The notes: generated from the letters alone by a model not told the origin. 64,000 nt of DNA from DATBAX01 sp963762965 (GCA_963762965.1 CAVXME010000001.1:1860001-1924000), one strand, 5' to 3'; counted from the first letter of the stretch, positions 33,341 through 42,439 are shown. Program-made: numbers and translations.

Positions 33341-34531
33341 ATGCTCCACTTCATCCCCCACATTATCGAGATCATTGCCGTGTTCGGCACGCTGTCCAGC
33401 ATCGGCTACTACCTCATTTGTTTGTGGAGTGCTGCGGGATTCCTAGGAGTGCGGAAAGCGGCGGACAGGCCTGCCCTGAGCGAAGTCGAAGGGAGTGTCC
33501 GCCCCACCCCACCCGTCTCGATTCTGAAGCCGCTAAAGGGTACTGACCCTGGGATGTACGAGAGCCTGCGCAGCCATTGTTTGCAGGATTATCCCGACCA
33601 CGAGATTATTTTCGGCGTGAGTGATGCGGATGATGCCGCAGTCGAAATCGTCGAACGGCTAAAAGCCGAATTCCCTCAGCTGGCGATTAAGCTGGTGGTT
33701 TGCGTCAACGATCTAGGCACCAACACCAAGGTTAGCAATCTGGCGCAGATGAAGATGCAATCCCGCTACGAATATCTCCTAGTGAACGACAGCGACATCC
33801 GGGTCGCGCCTGATTATCTGCGGCGAGTTGTCGTGCCTCTTCTTAATCCTAAAATTGGACTTGTCACCTGCCTCTACCGCGGCGTTGCGAGCCCAACCCT
33901 GGGCTCGCAACTGGAATCGCTGGGCATCAGTACAGACTTTTGCGCTGGAGTGCTCACGGCACGCAGCTTGGAAAAAGGCATTCGTTTTGGACTCGGCTCC
34001 ACGCTGGCTTTCCGTGCTGCGGACCTACAAGCAATCGGCGGGTTCGAAGCGCTCGTCGATTATCTTTCCGACGATTACGAAATAGGCAAGCGAATTTCCG
34101 CGCTCGGTCGCGAAATAAAACTTTCGGAAGTTGTGGTCGAAACTTTCCTGCCTGCCTACACGCTGCGTGGATTCCTCGATCATCAGCTGCGTTGGGCGCG
34201 CTGCATCCGCGATTCGCGGCGATGGGGATATACAGGATTGCTGCTGACCTTCGGCCTGCCTTGGGCCGTTCTCACGTTGATCGCCGCCAAAGGAGCGGCT
34301 TGGGCATGGTTTCTGCTTGGCATCACGGCGGGAGTTCGTTTGGCCATGTCGCTGGTGATTGGCAGAGATGTGCTGCAAGACCGGCAAGTCGCGCGCTGGC
34401 TGTGGCTAGTTCCGCTGCGTGACTTCGCGGCGCTCTTCGTATGGATCGCGAGTTTTGCCGGACACACTGTGACCTGGCGTGGCGATCGCTTTACTTTGAA
34501 GGATGGCCGGTTGTCACGCGTTGCTTCCTGA
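33341..34531 (+). CDS. hpnI: GT21 glycosyltransferase, HpnI-like
   Basis: This 396-residue membrane glycosyltransferase is related to ceramide glucosyltransferase and to HpnI, which adds N-acetylglucosamine to bacteriohopanetetrol in hopanoid synthesis. Layout: an N-terminal membrane helix, a GT-A domain with D1 (GVSDADD), D2 (LLVNDSDIRV), D3 (DYLSDDYEIG) and the (Q/R)xxRW motif (HQLRWARCIR), then two to three C-terminal helices. Start: ATG before LHFIPHIIEI; a TTG six codons upstream is possible. A 44-bp palindromic repeat is inserted in frame near residues 40-55. The last 18 bases overlap the convergent second GT21 gene. The hopanoid role is inference from family. Confidence 0.78.
   Translation: MLHFIPHIIEIIAVFGTLSSIGYYLICLWSAAGFLGVRKAADRPALSEVEGSVRPTPPVSILKPLKGTDPGMYESLRSHCLQDYPDHEIIFGVSDADDAAVEIVERLKAEFPQLAIKLVVCVNDLGTNTKVSNLAQMKMQSRYEYLLVNDSDIRVAPDYLRRVVVPLLNPKIGLVTCLYRGVASPTLGSQLESLGISTDFCAGVLTARSLEKGIRFGLGSTLAFRAADLQAIGGFEALVDYLSDDYEIGKRISALGREIKLSEVVVETFLPAYTLRGFLDHQLRWARCIRDSRRWGYTGLLLTFGLPWAVLTLIAAKGAAWAWFLLGITAGVRLAMSLVIGRDVLQDRQVARWLWLVPLRDFAALFVWIASFAGHTVTWRGDRFTLKDGRLSRVAS
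33460..33503. repeat. Palindromic repeat inserted in frame in the GT21 gene
   Basis: Perfect arms GGCGGACA and TGTCCGCC flank a core containing CCTGCCCTGAGCGAAGTCGA followed by AGGGAG. The core, translated as PALSEVEG, is a familiar dispersed bacterial repeat word. The 44 bp sit between the N-terminal helix and the SILKPLKG strand of the glycosyltransferase and keep the frame. Confidence 0.65.
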
Positions 34532-35650
34532 AATTAATTCGAATCGCCCGTCGCGTTGCAGACGATAGCGCCGTCCCCGCCAGGTGATGGTGTTGCCGAA
34601 GAATCCCGCGATCCAGAAGCCGAAGGCCATCAAGTCTTCAATCGGCAGCAGCAGCCAATTCAATTTGGCTTTCAGCACACGGCCCGAAACTACGTAGGCC
34701 GCGAGTCCCCGTAGCAGAAGAGCGAGCGGAAGCACCGGCCACCACGACGGATGCAGAATGCAAACCAGCGATGCCAGCGGCACCGGCATGGTGAACAACT
34801 GGCCGAGATATCCCAAAGGCCGTGATCGTCGCGTGCTGCGCGTCCACCGTAACCGGTGCGCGGTGTTCTCCCGCCAATCTGAACTGCCGATGTGGTGTTC
34901 GATTACGTATGAAGAAAGAATCACACCTTGACCGGCATCCGCGGCAAACTTGCCCATCACAAAATCTTCCGCGAGGTAATCCTTCAATCGATCGAATCCC
35001 CCAATGGATGCCAGCACTTTCCTGCGAGCGACAATCGTGGGTCCCACGGCAAACTGCATTCCGGCAAGCATCCGTGCCACTAGGACACCGGCCAGAAAGT
35101 CGGTATTCATGCCAATGGCCTCCAGGCGCGACCAAAAACTCTGCCCCGCCACCGCGCGATAGGGACAGGTAGCCACTCCCAAACTCTTTTCCTGAAATTC
35201 CGCCGCCACCATGCGCAACAGGCCCGGGGTGACTCGAACATCGCTGTCACTCATCACCAGAAGATCATTGGCGGCAACACCCATCATGTGATCCAGGCTG
35301 AAGACTTTTGCATTCGCATACGGGGGCTCTCCCGTCACCAGCAGGTGGGAAGAAACATGCGAATATTCTTTTCGCAATTTTTCCACCACCTCGGCGGCAG
35401 GATCGCTCCTGTCCTTCACAGCAAATAAAATCTCAAAGGCGGGATAATCCTGCTCGAAGAATGTCCGCAGGTTGGATTCCAGATCGAGATCCAGACCAGC
35501 CAGCGGTTTGAGAATACTGATCGCCTCCGCAGATACCAGCGCCGGCGGACGAACGGAGAGATAGCGGAACGCGGCCACCATCGATAGCAGCGAATAAACG
35601 ATTGCTCCGGCGAGCACAACCAGCAGCACTATGGCCGCGTCAGTGGACAC
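34514..35650 (-). CDS. Second GT21 glycosyltransferase (HpnI-like paralogue)
   Basis: A 378-residue membrane glycosyltransferase with the same architecture as its convergent neighbour but only moderate similarity. N-terminal helix (about 7-28), 'AISILKPLAGLDLDLESNLR', D1 region FAVKDRSDP, D2 'LLVMSDSDVRVTPG', D3 'DYLAEDFVMGKF' and 'HRLRWTRSTRRSRPLGYLGQ' with the Arg-Trp of the (Q/R)xxRW motif. C-terminal helices end in 'GFFGNTITWRGRRYRL', nearly the same wording as the neighbour, which indicates paralogy. D3 is EDF rather than DDY. The donor and acceptor may therefore differ. Only 1 bp separates its start from the GT39 gene, so the two form an operon. Confidence 0.82.
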   Translation of the reverse strand: MSTDAAIVLLVVLAGAIVYSLLSMVAAFRYLSVRPPALVSAEAISILKPLAGLDLDLESNLRTFFEQDYPAFEILFAVKDRSDPAAEVVEKLRKEYSHVSSHLLVTGEPPYANAKVFSLDHMMGVAANDLLVMSDSDVRVTPGLLRMVAAEFQEKSLGVATCPYRAVAGQSFWSRLEAIGMNTDFLAGVLVARMLAGMQFAVGPTIVARRKVLASIGGFDRLKDYLAEDFVMGKFAADAGQGVILSSYVIEHHIGSSDWRENTAHRLRWTRSTRRSRPLGYLGQLFTMPVPLASLVCILHPSWWPVLPLALLLRGLAAYVVSGRVLKAKLNWLLLPIEDLMAFGFWIAGFFGNTITWRGRRYRLQRDGRFELISGSNA

Positions 35651-35651
35651 G

Positions 35652-37520
35652 TCAGTAACTCAGGTTCCGATTGGTGAGAATAGACTTTCCCCCGCGGCGT
35701 GCCAATAGAAATCGAGATGCCCCATGCAGCTCTTTGGGATCGTCCTGGTCCGTCCACAAAAATACCGTCGTCGGCCCGGCCCACAAGGTGGCGAAAGATG
35801 CGGGCGTCTCAAACACGTTAGGAGCGTCAGGAAATTTCGAACCGTACCACAAATTCCCGCTGGGTTCATGCAGCACGCGCAACGGAATGCCGGTATAAAA
35901 ATGCAGAGTGGAGGCTTCGTGATACTGGCCGTCCACCACGATGACATTTCCTGCTCGATAGTGCTGTTGAATCGCTACCGCGAGCTGCTGCGAAGACAGG
36001 ATTGGATTGAAGGTCACAAACGCCGAGTGCACACAAGCCAGCAAACCCACCATCATCAATGCCAGAGCCGCATTGCCGAGTTTCGGTTTGCCGCGCCAGC
36101 GCAGAAACCAGTTCAATCCCGCACCCAGCAGCAGGGAAACCACGGCACCCAGAAGCGGTCCGCGAAATGCGCCCAGTGCCTGCGGCGTGAGATCAAGAAA
36201 ATGCCCCAGCGAAAGATCGTACTCGGTGGGGTTTTTCCGCAGCAAATCCGCCAAGTCCGTTTCCGGCGCCGGAGCACGCGAGGAAAGCAATAACGCAATT
36301 CCGACCACCGAACCCAGTGCCACGATCACCAAAAGAACTACCGAGGAAATCCTGCCCGCACGCTTGTACGCAGGATCAGCGTCCGCCGCGGATTCTTTCG
36401 CCAGCCATCCGCCGACCAGCAACGCCATCCCCGGCAAAGCGGGGATCGTGTAGTACTCCTGCCGGGTGGAGAAGCTGAAGAACCCCACGATCACCAGCGC
36501 CCACAACGCAAAAAGTAGATTGGCCTTCTGTCGCGTACTGAGGACAGAATGCAATTCGCGCCACCGCCTCGGAACCTCGAGGGCTGCCTGCGGAAGAAAA
36601 ACCGTCCACGGCACCAGCCAAACCAGCAGCAGTCCCCAGAAAATAAAAAGGGGAACCGTGTCATAACCGGGCGGCACGCGTTTATTCACAAAACGCAGGA
36701 ATTGTTCATTCACAAAGTAGAACCACAGAAATCCCCGTACCGCGCCTTGGCTAGGATTTTCCCAGGCTGCCAGAATGTGCCAGGGCGCGGCAATGGCCAG
36801 AAATACCAGCGTGCTCGAAACCAATCGCAACTTGAAAATGAAACGTAATTTTCCCGTAAGAAATAAATACAAGCCGATGGCCGCGAAGGGAAATACCAGC
36901 GCAATCAACCCCTTGGTGAGGATGTTTAATGCGCAGGTCGCCGCAAATCCCCAGCAGCTTAAACGCGACGGGGTCTCTTCCTGCAAAGCCCGCAGGAAAA
37001 AGTAGAAACCCAGAGTCAGCCACAGCCCCACGATCACATCCGGGATCTGAAAGCGCGTATAGATATACGGCCCTACGCACGTCGCCAGCACCACCGCCGA
37101 ATAAAACCCGCCAGTTTCGCCATAAGCCCGCATTCCCAATACATACGTGGACAGTAGCAACGCCAGCACGCCCAGCATGAGCGGCAGTCTGGTACTCCAA
37201 TCGCTTACTCCGAAAATTTTGTAGCTGGCGGCCACTCCCCAATACATGAGCGGAGCCTTTTCCAGGTAGCGGATGCCATCGGTGTACAAGGTCACCCAGT
37301 CGTGGCGCAGCACCATCTCACGAGCGGCCTCGGCATGGATGGTGTCGACGTCATCCAGCAAGGCTGGAGTGAACATCCCCGCCAGATAAATCACTGCCCA
37401 TAGCAGGGAGATCGTAAGCAGCGAAGCCATGCGAAACTTCGGCTGGGTCTGAGATAAGGGAGGAAGCAACGCAGGGTTAGGATCTTGTGGCGAGGCGGCC
37501 AGGTTCATGCGTTCTTCCAA
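35652..37520 (-). CDS. ArnT-like GT39 glycosyltransferase
   Basis: A 622-residue polytopic membrane protein of the PMT/ArnT type (GT-C fold) that transfers a sugar from a polyprenyl-phosphate donor to a lipid or protein on the periplasmic face. The catalytic acidic pair lies in the first periplasmic loop ('TPALLDDVDTIHAEAAREMV'), followed by 'WVTLYTDGIRYLEKAPLMYW', the usual ArnT wording. About twelve helices precede a C-terminal soluble region. It is the promoter-proximal gene of a unit with the second GT21 gene. The first ATG (MEERMNLAAS) or the one four codons later could be used. The ArnT substrate 4-amino-arabinose is not implied by any neighbour. Confidence 0.85.
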   Translation of the reverse strand: MEERMNLAASPQDPNPALLPPLSQTQPKFRMASLLTISLLWAVIYLAGMFTPALLDDVDTIHAEAAREMVLRHDWVTLYTDGIRYLEKAPLMYWGVAASYKIFGVSDWSTRLPLMLGVLALLLSTYVLGMRAYGETGGFYSAVVLATCVGPYIYTRFQIPDVIVGLWLTLGFYFFLRALQEETPSRLSCWGFAATCALNILTKGLIALVFPFAAIGLYLFLTGKLRFIFKLRLVSSTLVFLAIAAPWHILAAWENPSQGAVRGFLWFYFVNEQFLRFVNKRVPPGYDTVPLFIFWGLLLVWLVPWTVFLPQAALEVPRRWRELHSVLSTRQKANLLFALWALVIVGFFSFSTRQEYYTIPALPGMALLVGGWLAKESAADADPAYKRAGRISSVVLLVIVALGSVVGIALLLSSRAPAPETDLADLLRKNPTEYDLSLGHFLDLTPQALGAFRGPLLGAVVSLLLGAGLNWFLRWRGKPKLGNAALALMMVGLLACVHSAFVTFNPILSSQQLAVAIQQHYRAGNVIVVDGQYHEASTLHFYTGIPLRVLHEPSGNLWYGSKFPDAPNVFETPASFATLWAGPTTVFLWTDQDDPKELHGASRFLLARRGGKSILTNRNLSY

Positions 37521-37552
37521 CCCCGATTATACGGGAGCCGCACAGCTCCGAA

Positions 37553-39166
37553 TTATCCCGCGGAAGCCGAAGCGGCAATGGCATGCGGTTCCGCTTCCAG
37601 GATTTCGCGAATTTTGCCAGCCAGTGTCTTCAGAGAAAAGGGTTTTTGCAGAAAGCGTTTCGTCACATCGATGGCCCCCTGCCGCAGAGCGGTCGTTTCC
37701 GCGTATCCGGAGACAAACAACACTTTCATAAACGGTCGATCCAGGGCCATCTGCTCCGCGAGCTTCGCCCCTCCCATATGAGGCATGATCACATCGGTGA
37801 TCATCAAGTCAATGCGCTCCCGGTAATTTCCCGAAACGATCAGCGCATCCACGCCATTTTTGGCCTCCAACACGATATATCCCTGAAGCCCGAGGAATTC
37901 CAGAGTGGCCTGGCGGACGGTGGCTTCGTCCTCGACCAGCAGCAGGGTCTCGCAACCGGTGGCATACGGTTTTTCCACGGGCCTCGAAATGGGGGCCTCG
38001 CTGTTCTCCGGTTGCACCCGCGGCAGATAGATCTTGAAGGTCGTTCCCAGTCCCGGTTCGCTGTACACCCAGATAAATCCACCGCTCTGTTTCACAATTC
38101 CATAGACGGTCGCCAGCCCGAGCCCGGTGCCTTTGCCTTCTTCTTTCGTAGTGTAGAAAGGCTCGAAAATATGCGGTAGATGTTGCGGTGCGATCCCTTC
38201 GCCCGAGTCGGTCACCGTGAGTAATACGTAATCTCCGGGAGGGACCACTGAATGCCGCTGCACGTAACTCTCCTCCAGATGCAGGCTGGCGGTTTCAAGG
38301 ATGAGTTTGCCGCCGTGTGGCATGGCGTCCCGCGCATTTGCCGCCAGATTCATAACGACTTGTTCGATCTGGACCGCATCGGCTTTTACTCTTCCCAATT
38401 CTTTGTGGGCGACGATCACCAGCTCAATGTCCTCGCCGATCAGACGGGGCAACATTTTACTGATGTCATGGATGATGGAATTTAGATCGAGAAACTGGAG
38501 AGCTTGCATCTGCTTGCGTCCAAAGGCCAGCAGTTGGCGGGTCAGAGCGGTGGCCCGGCCGGATGCGGTCATGATCTGTTCCACGTTATGCCGCAACGGG
38601 TGCTCGACCGCCAGCGAATCCAGCATCAACTCGGCGTAAGCGCTGATCACCATCAGCAGGTTGTTAAAATCGTGGGCCACGCCTCCGGCCAGCCTGCCGA
38701 TGGCGTCCATTTTTCGCGCTTGTTGCAGTTGCAATTCCAGCCGGCGTCTTTCGGTAATGTCCCGGTCGGTGGAAATGAAATGGGTGATTTTTCCAAGGCC
38801 GTCGCGCAGGGGAGTGATGGATTTCTCGACAATGAACGTTTCCCCATTTTTCTTGCGGTTCACCACAATTCCGCGAAAGACCTTGCCCGAAAGGATGGTT
38901 TGCCACATTTCCTTGTAGATGGCAGGTTCCTGTTCTTCCGACTTGAGGATTCGGAGAGTCTTTCCAATCACCTCGGCCCGCGGGTAACCGGTGAGGACTT
39001 CGAAAGCTGGGTTTACGTATTCCATGACTCCCGACCGATCGGTGATGATCACAAGATCGGCCGATTGCTCTACCGCCCGCCAAAGTTGACGCAGCATGTC
39101 CTCGGGCTTTTGCCGCTGCTGCTCCTGGCGGTAGAGGTCGTTTTCGGGAATCTTTTTCCTGGCCAT
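37553..39166 (-). CDS. Hybrid sensor histidine kinase (PAS-HisKA-HATPase-REC)
   Basis: A 537-residue soluble hybrid kinase with no membrane helix. A PAS domain with PAC motif occupies about 25-150 ('VIITDRSGVMEYVNPAFEVL', 'TDRDITERRRLE'). The dimerisation helix has the phospho-acceptor His in GGVAHDFNNLLMVIS. The ATPase domain shows the N box (MNLAANARDAMPHGG), G1 (DSGEGIAPQHLPHIFEPFYT) and G2 (EGKGTGLGLATVYGI). A C-terminal receiver (about 408-525) has its Asp in DLMITDVIMPHMGG and its Lys in FLQKPF. It senses a cytoplasmic signal. An output partner is not encoded next to it; it may pass phosphate to a separate regulator. Confidence 0.92.
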   Translation of the reverse strand: MARKKIPENDLYRQEQQRQKPEDMLRQLWRAVEQSADLVIITDRSGVMEYVNPAFEVLTGYPRAEVIGKTLRILKSEEQEPAIYKEMWQTILSGKVFRGIVVNRKKNGETFIVEKSITPLRDGLGKITHFISTDRDITERRRLELQLQQARKMDAIGRLAGGVAHDFNNLLMVISAYAELMLDSLAVEHPLRHNVEQIMTASGRATALTRQLLAFGRKQMQALQFLDLNSIIHDISKMLPRLIGEDIELVIVAHKELGRVKADAVQIEQVVMNLAANARDAMPHGGKLILETASLHLEESYVQRHSVVPPGDYVLLTVTDSGEGIAPQHLPHIFEPFYTTKEEGKGTGLGLATVYGIVKQSGGFIWVYSEPGLGTTFKIYLPRVQPENSEAPISRPVEKPYATGCETLLLVEDEATVRQATLEFLGLQGYIVLEAKNGVDALIVSGNYRERIDLMITDVIMPHMGGAKLAEQMALDRPFMKVLFVSGYAETTALRQGAIDVTKRFLQKPFSLKTLAGKIREILEAEPHAIAASASAG

Positions 39167-39371
39167 TTCTTCGCCGCGTCGTTTTGCAAAAGCTCCAGCT
39201 AGTTACCCCATCGGAATCGGCCAGGCAAACCATTGCTGGGTAGAAACAGTGCGGCTCAAAGAAAGACAGGGTCGGTGTCAATTCAGGACAATGCAGATTC
39301 GGGAAGCGAGTCGGGAAATGGTAATTACCAATGAACACAGGCCGCTAAACCCAACCGATTGCAGGTTGATC

Positions 39372-40322
39372 TTAGATTGGCCGCAGCCAGAGCAGCAGGC
39401 CCACGGTGAGAACCACCATCAAAACTATTCCGATGGTGTAGATGTGTTCCCGCATCCAGCTTTGGTTTCGCGTATTTCCAAGCTCAGCCAGAAATGCCGG
39501 CGTGGCCGCCGTTGAGCCCGGGGCCAATTGCTCCTGGGAATCCTGGGCAGCTTCGCAATCCAAACAAATCGTCCGGCTCCCGGAAACGGGGAACCCGCAG
39601 GCCTGGCAGGTGCGAATATTTGCCGACTTAGGTCGAAGGGCTTCGGTCCCAGTGGCTTGAGGAATATGCGGGGGGCCGGTTTCCAGCGCAAGCTCTGGCG
39701 CAGCCAGCTGGCTGGGAGCGGAAGTCTCCTGGGGTAGCGAAAGCTGGGCGGAAACCGGCTGAATTCCACGCTTTACTGCATCGGCGTGTTCAATGGCTGT
39801 GCCAATCATCTCCCCCAGGCGCTGCAATGCCACAACGTCGCGTTCTTCAAAGGCTTGGATCCGATCGGACAACAGCTCGAATACGCCAATGACTTCCTGT
39901 TCTCGCAGTAGTGGCATCACCATCACGGACGCGATTCCCAGAGCCTGGCAGCTCTCCCGGTTTACCCGCGTATCCGTTCCCGCATCATTGCATCGCAGAA
40001 TTTCGCGGGTGCGGACGCTCTCGCCCGTCAATCCGGTGCTTACCTGGAGTTGGGCGCCGACTTCGGGAGCCGACGGGCCGGCACGGGCGCGGCAAATCAA
40101 TTCTTCGTCCTCACGTAAGGCGATAGCTGCACCGGACGCTCCGGTGATGTACTGGGCCCGTTCGGCCAACAATTGCAATGCAACCTTCAAGTCGCGTTGG
40201 GCCATTTCCGCCAAAGACTTGCCGCCGTCTTCCCCAGGAAAACGCATATACGAGGCTGGGCTGGGAGGAACGTCCGCCGCGGAACTCGAAGAACCCTGAT
40301 CCAGGATGGAATAACGGTCCAT
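39372..40322 (-). CDS. GAF-domain protein with zinc ribbon and C-terminal membrane anchor
   Basis: A 316-residue protein. A GAF domain fills about 45-185 ('ASGAAIALREDEELICRARA', 'TGLTGESVRTREILRCNDAG', 'EVIGVFELLSDRIQAFEERD'). A Pro/Ala-rich linker follows, then two CxxC knuckles ('RTCQACGFPVSGSRTICLDC') that should bind zinc, another linker, and a single membrane helix at the C-terminus (about 292-314) ending LLWLRPI. No signal peptide is present, so it is a tail-anchored cytoplasmic sensor. There is no kinase, cyclase or phosphodiesterase output domain, so it probably signals by protein contact. It lies 205 bp upstream of the hybrid kinase gene on the same strand. Confidence 0.8.
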   Translation of the reverse strand: MDRYSILDQGSSSSAADVPPSPASYMRFPGEDGGKSLAEMAQRDLKVALQLLAERAQYITGASGAAIALREDEELICRARAGPSAPEVGAQLQVSTGLTGESVRTREILRCNDAGTDTRVNRESCQALGIASVMVMPLLREQEVIGVFELLSDRIQAFEERDVVALQRLGEMIGTAIEHADAVKRGIQPVSAQLSLPQETSAPSQLAAPELALETGPPHIPQATGTEALRPKSANIRTCQACGFPVSGSRTICLDCEAAQDSQEQLAPGSTAATPAFLAELGNTRNQSWMREHIYTIGIVLMVVLTVGLLLWLRPI

Positions 40323-40427
40323 GATGATCGGTGTCGCTTTCTACCGACACAGTCTCAATCATAAACCCTGATGCAAGGCCCGACTCCAGAAGCTGCGGGG
40401 CGTTGTTTCCTTAGTTCAAGTCTTTTT

Positions 40428-41138
40428 TCAGTTCAAATCTTTGAGCATCACGTAGGTGTAAGAGCCGCCGGAGGTGTTGTTCAATCCCACGATGGTGCGA
40501 TTTTGTCCGGAGCCGAAAGTAATCGGGCCCGAGTCCAGGTAAACAAATGTGGGGACCCCGACCTGGGTGAAATAGATTTCATAGTTGGCGCTGCTGGCGA
40601 TATTCACATTTGTATAGAGCGAAGCCTGCGCAAAACCAAGATTGCCGAAGGTGGGCGCGACGCTGCTGAGAGAGGTCCCTTGCGGGACTACGTAAACATC
40701 GACAGCTCCCAAGCTGGGCGCGGCATTCACCACGCGAAGGTTGGCCGTATTGGTGGCCGGCTCGGTATTGTCATCGGTCAAAACCAAACCTTGCAGACTG
40801 GACGAGAACCCCGCCATAATCACCGTGGTCTCGGTATTGCTGCCCAGGGTGAGAGTGGCGTCGTTGGGAAGCAGGTTGGTGGTCGTGCCCACGGCTTCGA
40901 CGGCAAATTGACGCGAGCCGGAAGTCACCGACTGATAACCGGTGTTGGCTTCGTATGCCAGCGAGCTGCCGAGTGCTGCGCCATCCACCAGGGCTTGGAC
41001 ATTCGTAGTTTCGTCCGGCGATGCCGCCAATACCCGGAGCTGGGTCGTAGTCCCGCTTCCGCCTCCGCAGCCCAACATCAAGAAAATAAGCGCCAGGGCG
41101 GAGAATCCGCCACCCCATTTGGTTAGACGACCAGCCAT
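40428..41138 (-). CDS. DUF4397-domain lipoprotein
   Basis: A 236-residue lipoprotein. The signal peptide ends in the lipobox LMLGCGGGSG, so the mature protein should begin with an acylated Cys (about residue 22). Two tandem DUF4397-type beta domains follow, recognisable from 'LRVLAASPDETTNVQALVDG' and 'LRVVNAAPSLGAVDVYVVPQ'. These occur in secreted proteins of unknown role. The start is the ATG preceded by AAGGAG at good spacing; an in-frame start 41 codons earlier is rejected because it would bury the signal peptide. Confidence 0.85.
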   Translation of the reverse strand: MAGRLTKWGGGFSALALIFLMLGCGGGSGTTTQLRVLAASPDETTNVQALVDGAALGSSLAYEANTGYQSVTSGSRQFAVEAVGTTTNLLPNDATLTLGSNTETTVIMAGFSSSLQGLVLTDDNTEPATNTANLRVVNAAPSLGAVDVYVVPQGTSLSSVAPTFGNLGFAQASLYTNVNIASSANYEIYFTQVGVPTFVYLDSGPITFGSGQNRTIVGLNNTSGGSYTYVMLKDLN

Positions 41139-41324
41139 TCGATGCTCCTTGTGAATGAATACTTTACCGCTATGAATGTTATTTGATGCACCTGAGTTGC
41201 CCGGCCAACGCGGGATCCCGTTGAAAAACAATAGTGACTTGCGCTCGCAATATCTAATCATCCCTTGGCGCCGGATGATGTAAAGACTCGGTCAAGCATT
41301 GTAAAGGTTTGTGGAAGAAGAGGA

Positions 41325-41395
41325 AGCAATTAGCAATTGGCCCTTGAGATCTATCGGGGATGGCCCGGGGTACTGATGGCCAATTGCTAAATGCT
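41325..41395. repeat. Inverted repeat between phoU and the DUF4397 gene
   Basis: AGCAATTAGCAATTGGCC (41325-41342) and GGCCAATTGCTAAATGCT (41378-41395) pair at 17 of 18 positions around a 35-base loop. It lies 16 bp beyond the phoU stop codon and could fold in the transcript. There is no clear U tract, so it is a repeat first and a possible terminator second. Confidence 0.55.
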
Positions 41396-41410
41396 CTTAT
41401 CCAATCGAAA

Positions 41411-42133
41411 TTAATGGTCTTCGCGCTGGCGGAGCCAGTCGAGGAACATTTGTTCAATGGGTTTGTCGTAGGTCATCATGACGTGGCGGACGGTGTGTCC
41501 GCTGACGAAGTGGCAAACTTCTTCCGCCAGGTTCTTGGCGTGATCGCCGGCACGCTCGAGCGACTGGGTCATGAAAATGACTTGCAGGCTGGCCTGGCGA
41601 TGTACGTTTTCCGGATTCTCGATGTGGCGCATGAAAATCAGATTGCGCAGCCGGTCCATGCCGGCGTCGGCGCGCAATACGTCAATGGCTTTCTTTACAT
41701 CGCGCAGGGAAAAGGCCGCGCCCACGTCAGCGAGCATTTTTTCCAGGACCGAGGCCATCTGCGTGAGATCGCGGGTGTCCTGGGGATCAAGACGGGGGCC
41801 GGCCGCCTGGGCGCTGGTGGCAAAGCTCAGCAGCAGGTCGCCGATACGTTCGAGGCCAATCATGAACTTCATGCAGGCCAAAAGCTCACGAGCTTCGGCT
41901 TCGGTGACCTGGGTGATGGCCATGGTCACGCCGGCGTCAATTTCCATGTCCAGCTTGTCGAGTTCTTTTTCGCGTTCGCGGATGGTATTCAGAAGCGGAG
42001 ACGACCCGGTGGCGATGCCTTCGGCCGCAGTGGCGGCAGCTTCCTGAGCGACCTGACAGGCTTCGATGGTGCGCCGCACTAGATGGGCATACGAAGGCTC
42101 GGGTTGCGGAGTCTTCAGGATGGCGGTACTCAT
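41411..42133 (-). CDS. phoU: PhoU-domain regulatory protein
   Basis: A 240-residue helical protein made of two PhoU three-helix bundles. The acidic metal-binding stretches are visible ('EREKELDKLDMEIDAGVTMA' and 'MTQSLERAGDHAKNLAEEVC'). PhoU restrains phosphate uptake and PhoR signalling at the membrane. The ATG before STAILKTP has GGGAGGAA at proper distance; a start 27 codons upstream is unlikely. No pst genes are adjacent. A PhoR/PhoB-like pair is encoded at 49.7-52.1 kb, 7.6 kb away. Confidence 0.87.
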   Translation of the reverse strand: MSTAILKTPQPEPSYAHLVRRTIEACQVAQEAAATAAEGIATGSSPLLNTIREREKELDKLDMEIDAGVTMAITQVTEAEARELLACMKFMIGLERIGDLLLSFATSAQAAGPRLDPQDTRDLTQMASVLEKMLADVGAAFSLRDVKKAIDVLRADAGMDRLRNLIFMRHIENPENVHRQASLQVIFMTQSLERAGDHAKNLAEEVCHFVSGHTVRHVMMTYDKPIEQMFLDWLRQREDH

Positions 42134-42439
42134 ACGCACGTTCCTCCCGCTGGCGATCAGCGCCGCGCGTTCTCCATTTACCGTTCTGGTACGCCTCTTT
42201 AGATCAGTCTCCAAGGTATCAGGATAGCCTTTTTTTTCAAGGGGTTTGGTTAAAAGGGTGTGAATTTTGGGCGGGGGAACGGCGGGGAAATGGTGGGTTT
42301 GGAGTTACCGAAAGCATTCCCATTTTGGCACTTTTGAGATGTACCTAAGACCCCTTTTCCTCGTTTCCCCCGCGTGAGAAGGTGAAGTTGCCCGCCTTTT
42401 CGTCGGACCTTAATTTGTGAAGTCGAGGTTTTACGGCCC
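42134..42439. other. Spacer between phoU and a lipoprotein gene
   Basis: This 306-bp divergent intergenic region should contain the promoters of both genes, but I see no clear -35/-10 pair. An eight-base T run (about 42230-42237) and several G-rich and C-rich tracts are present. No coding potential is apparent. Confidence 0.5.
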
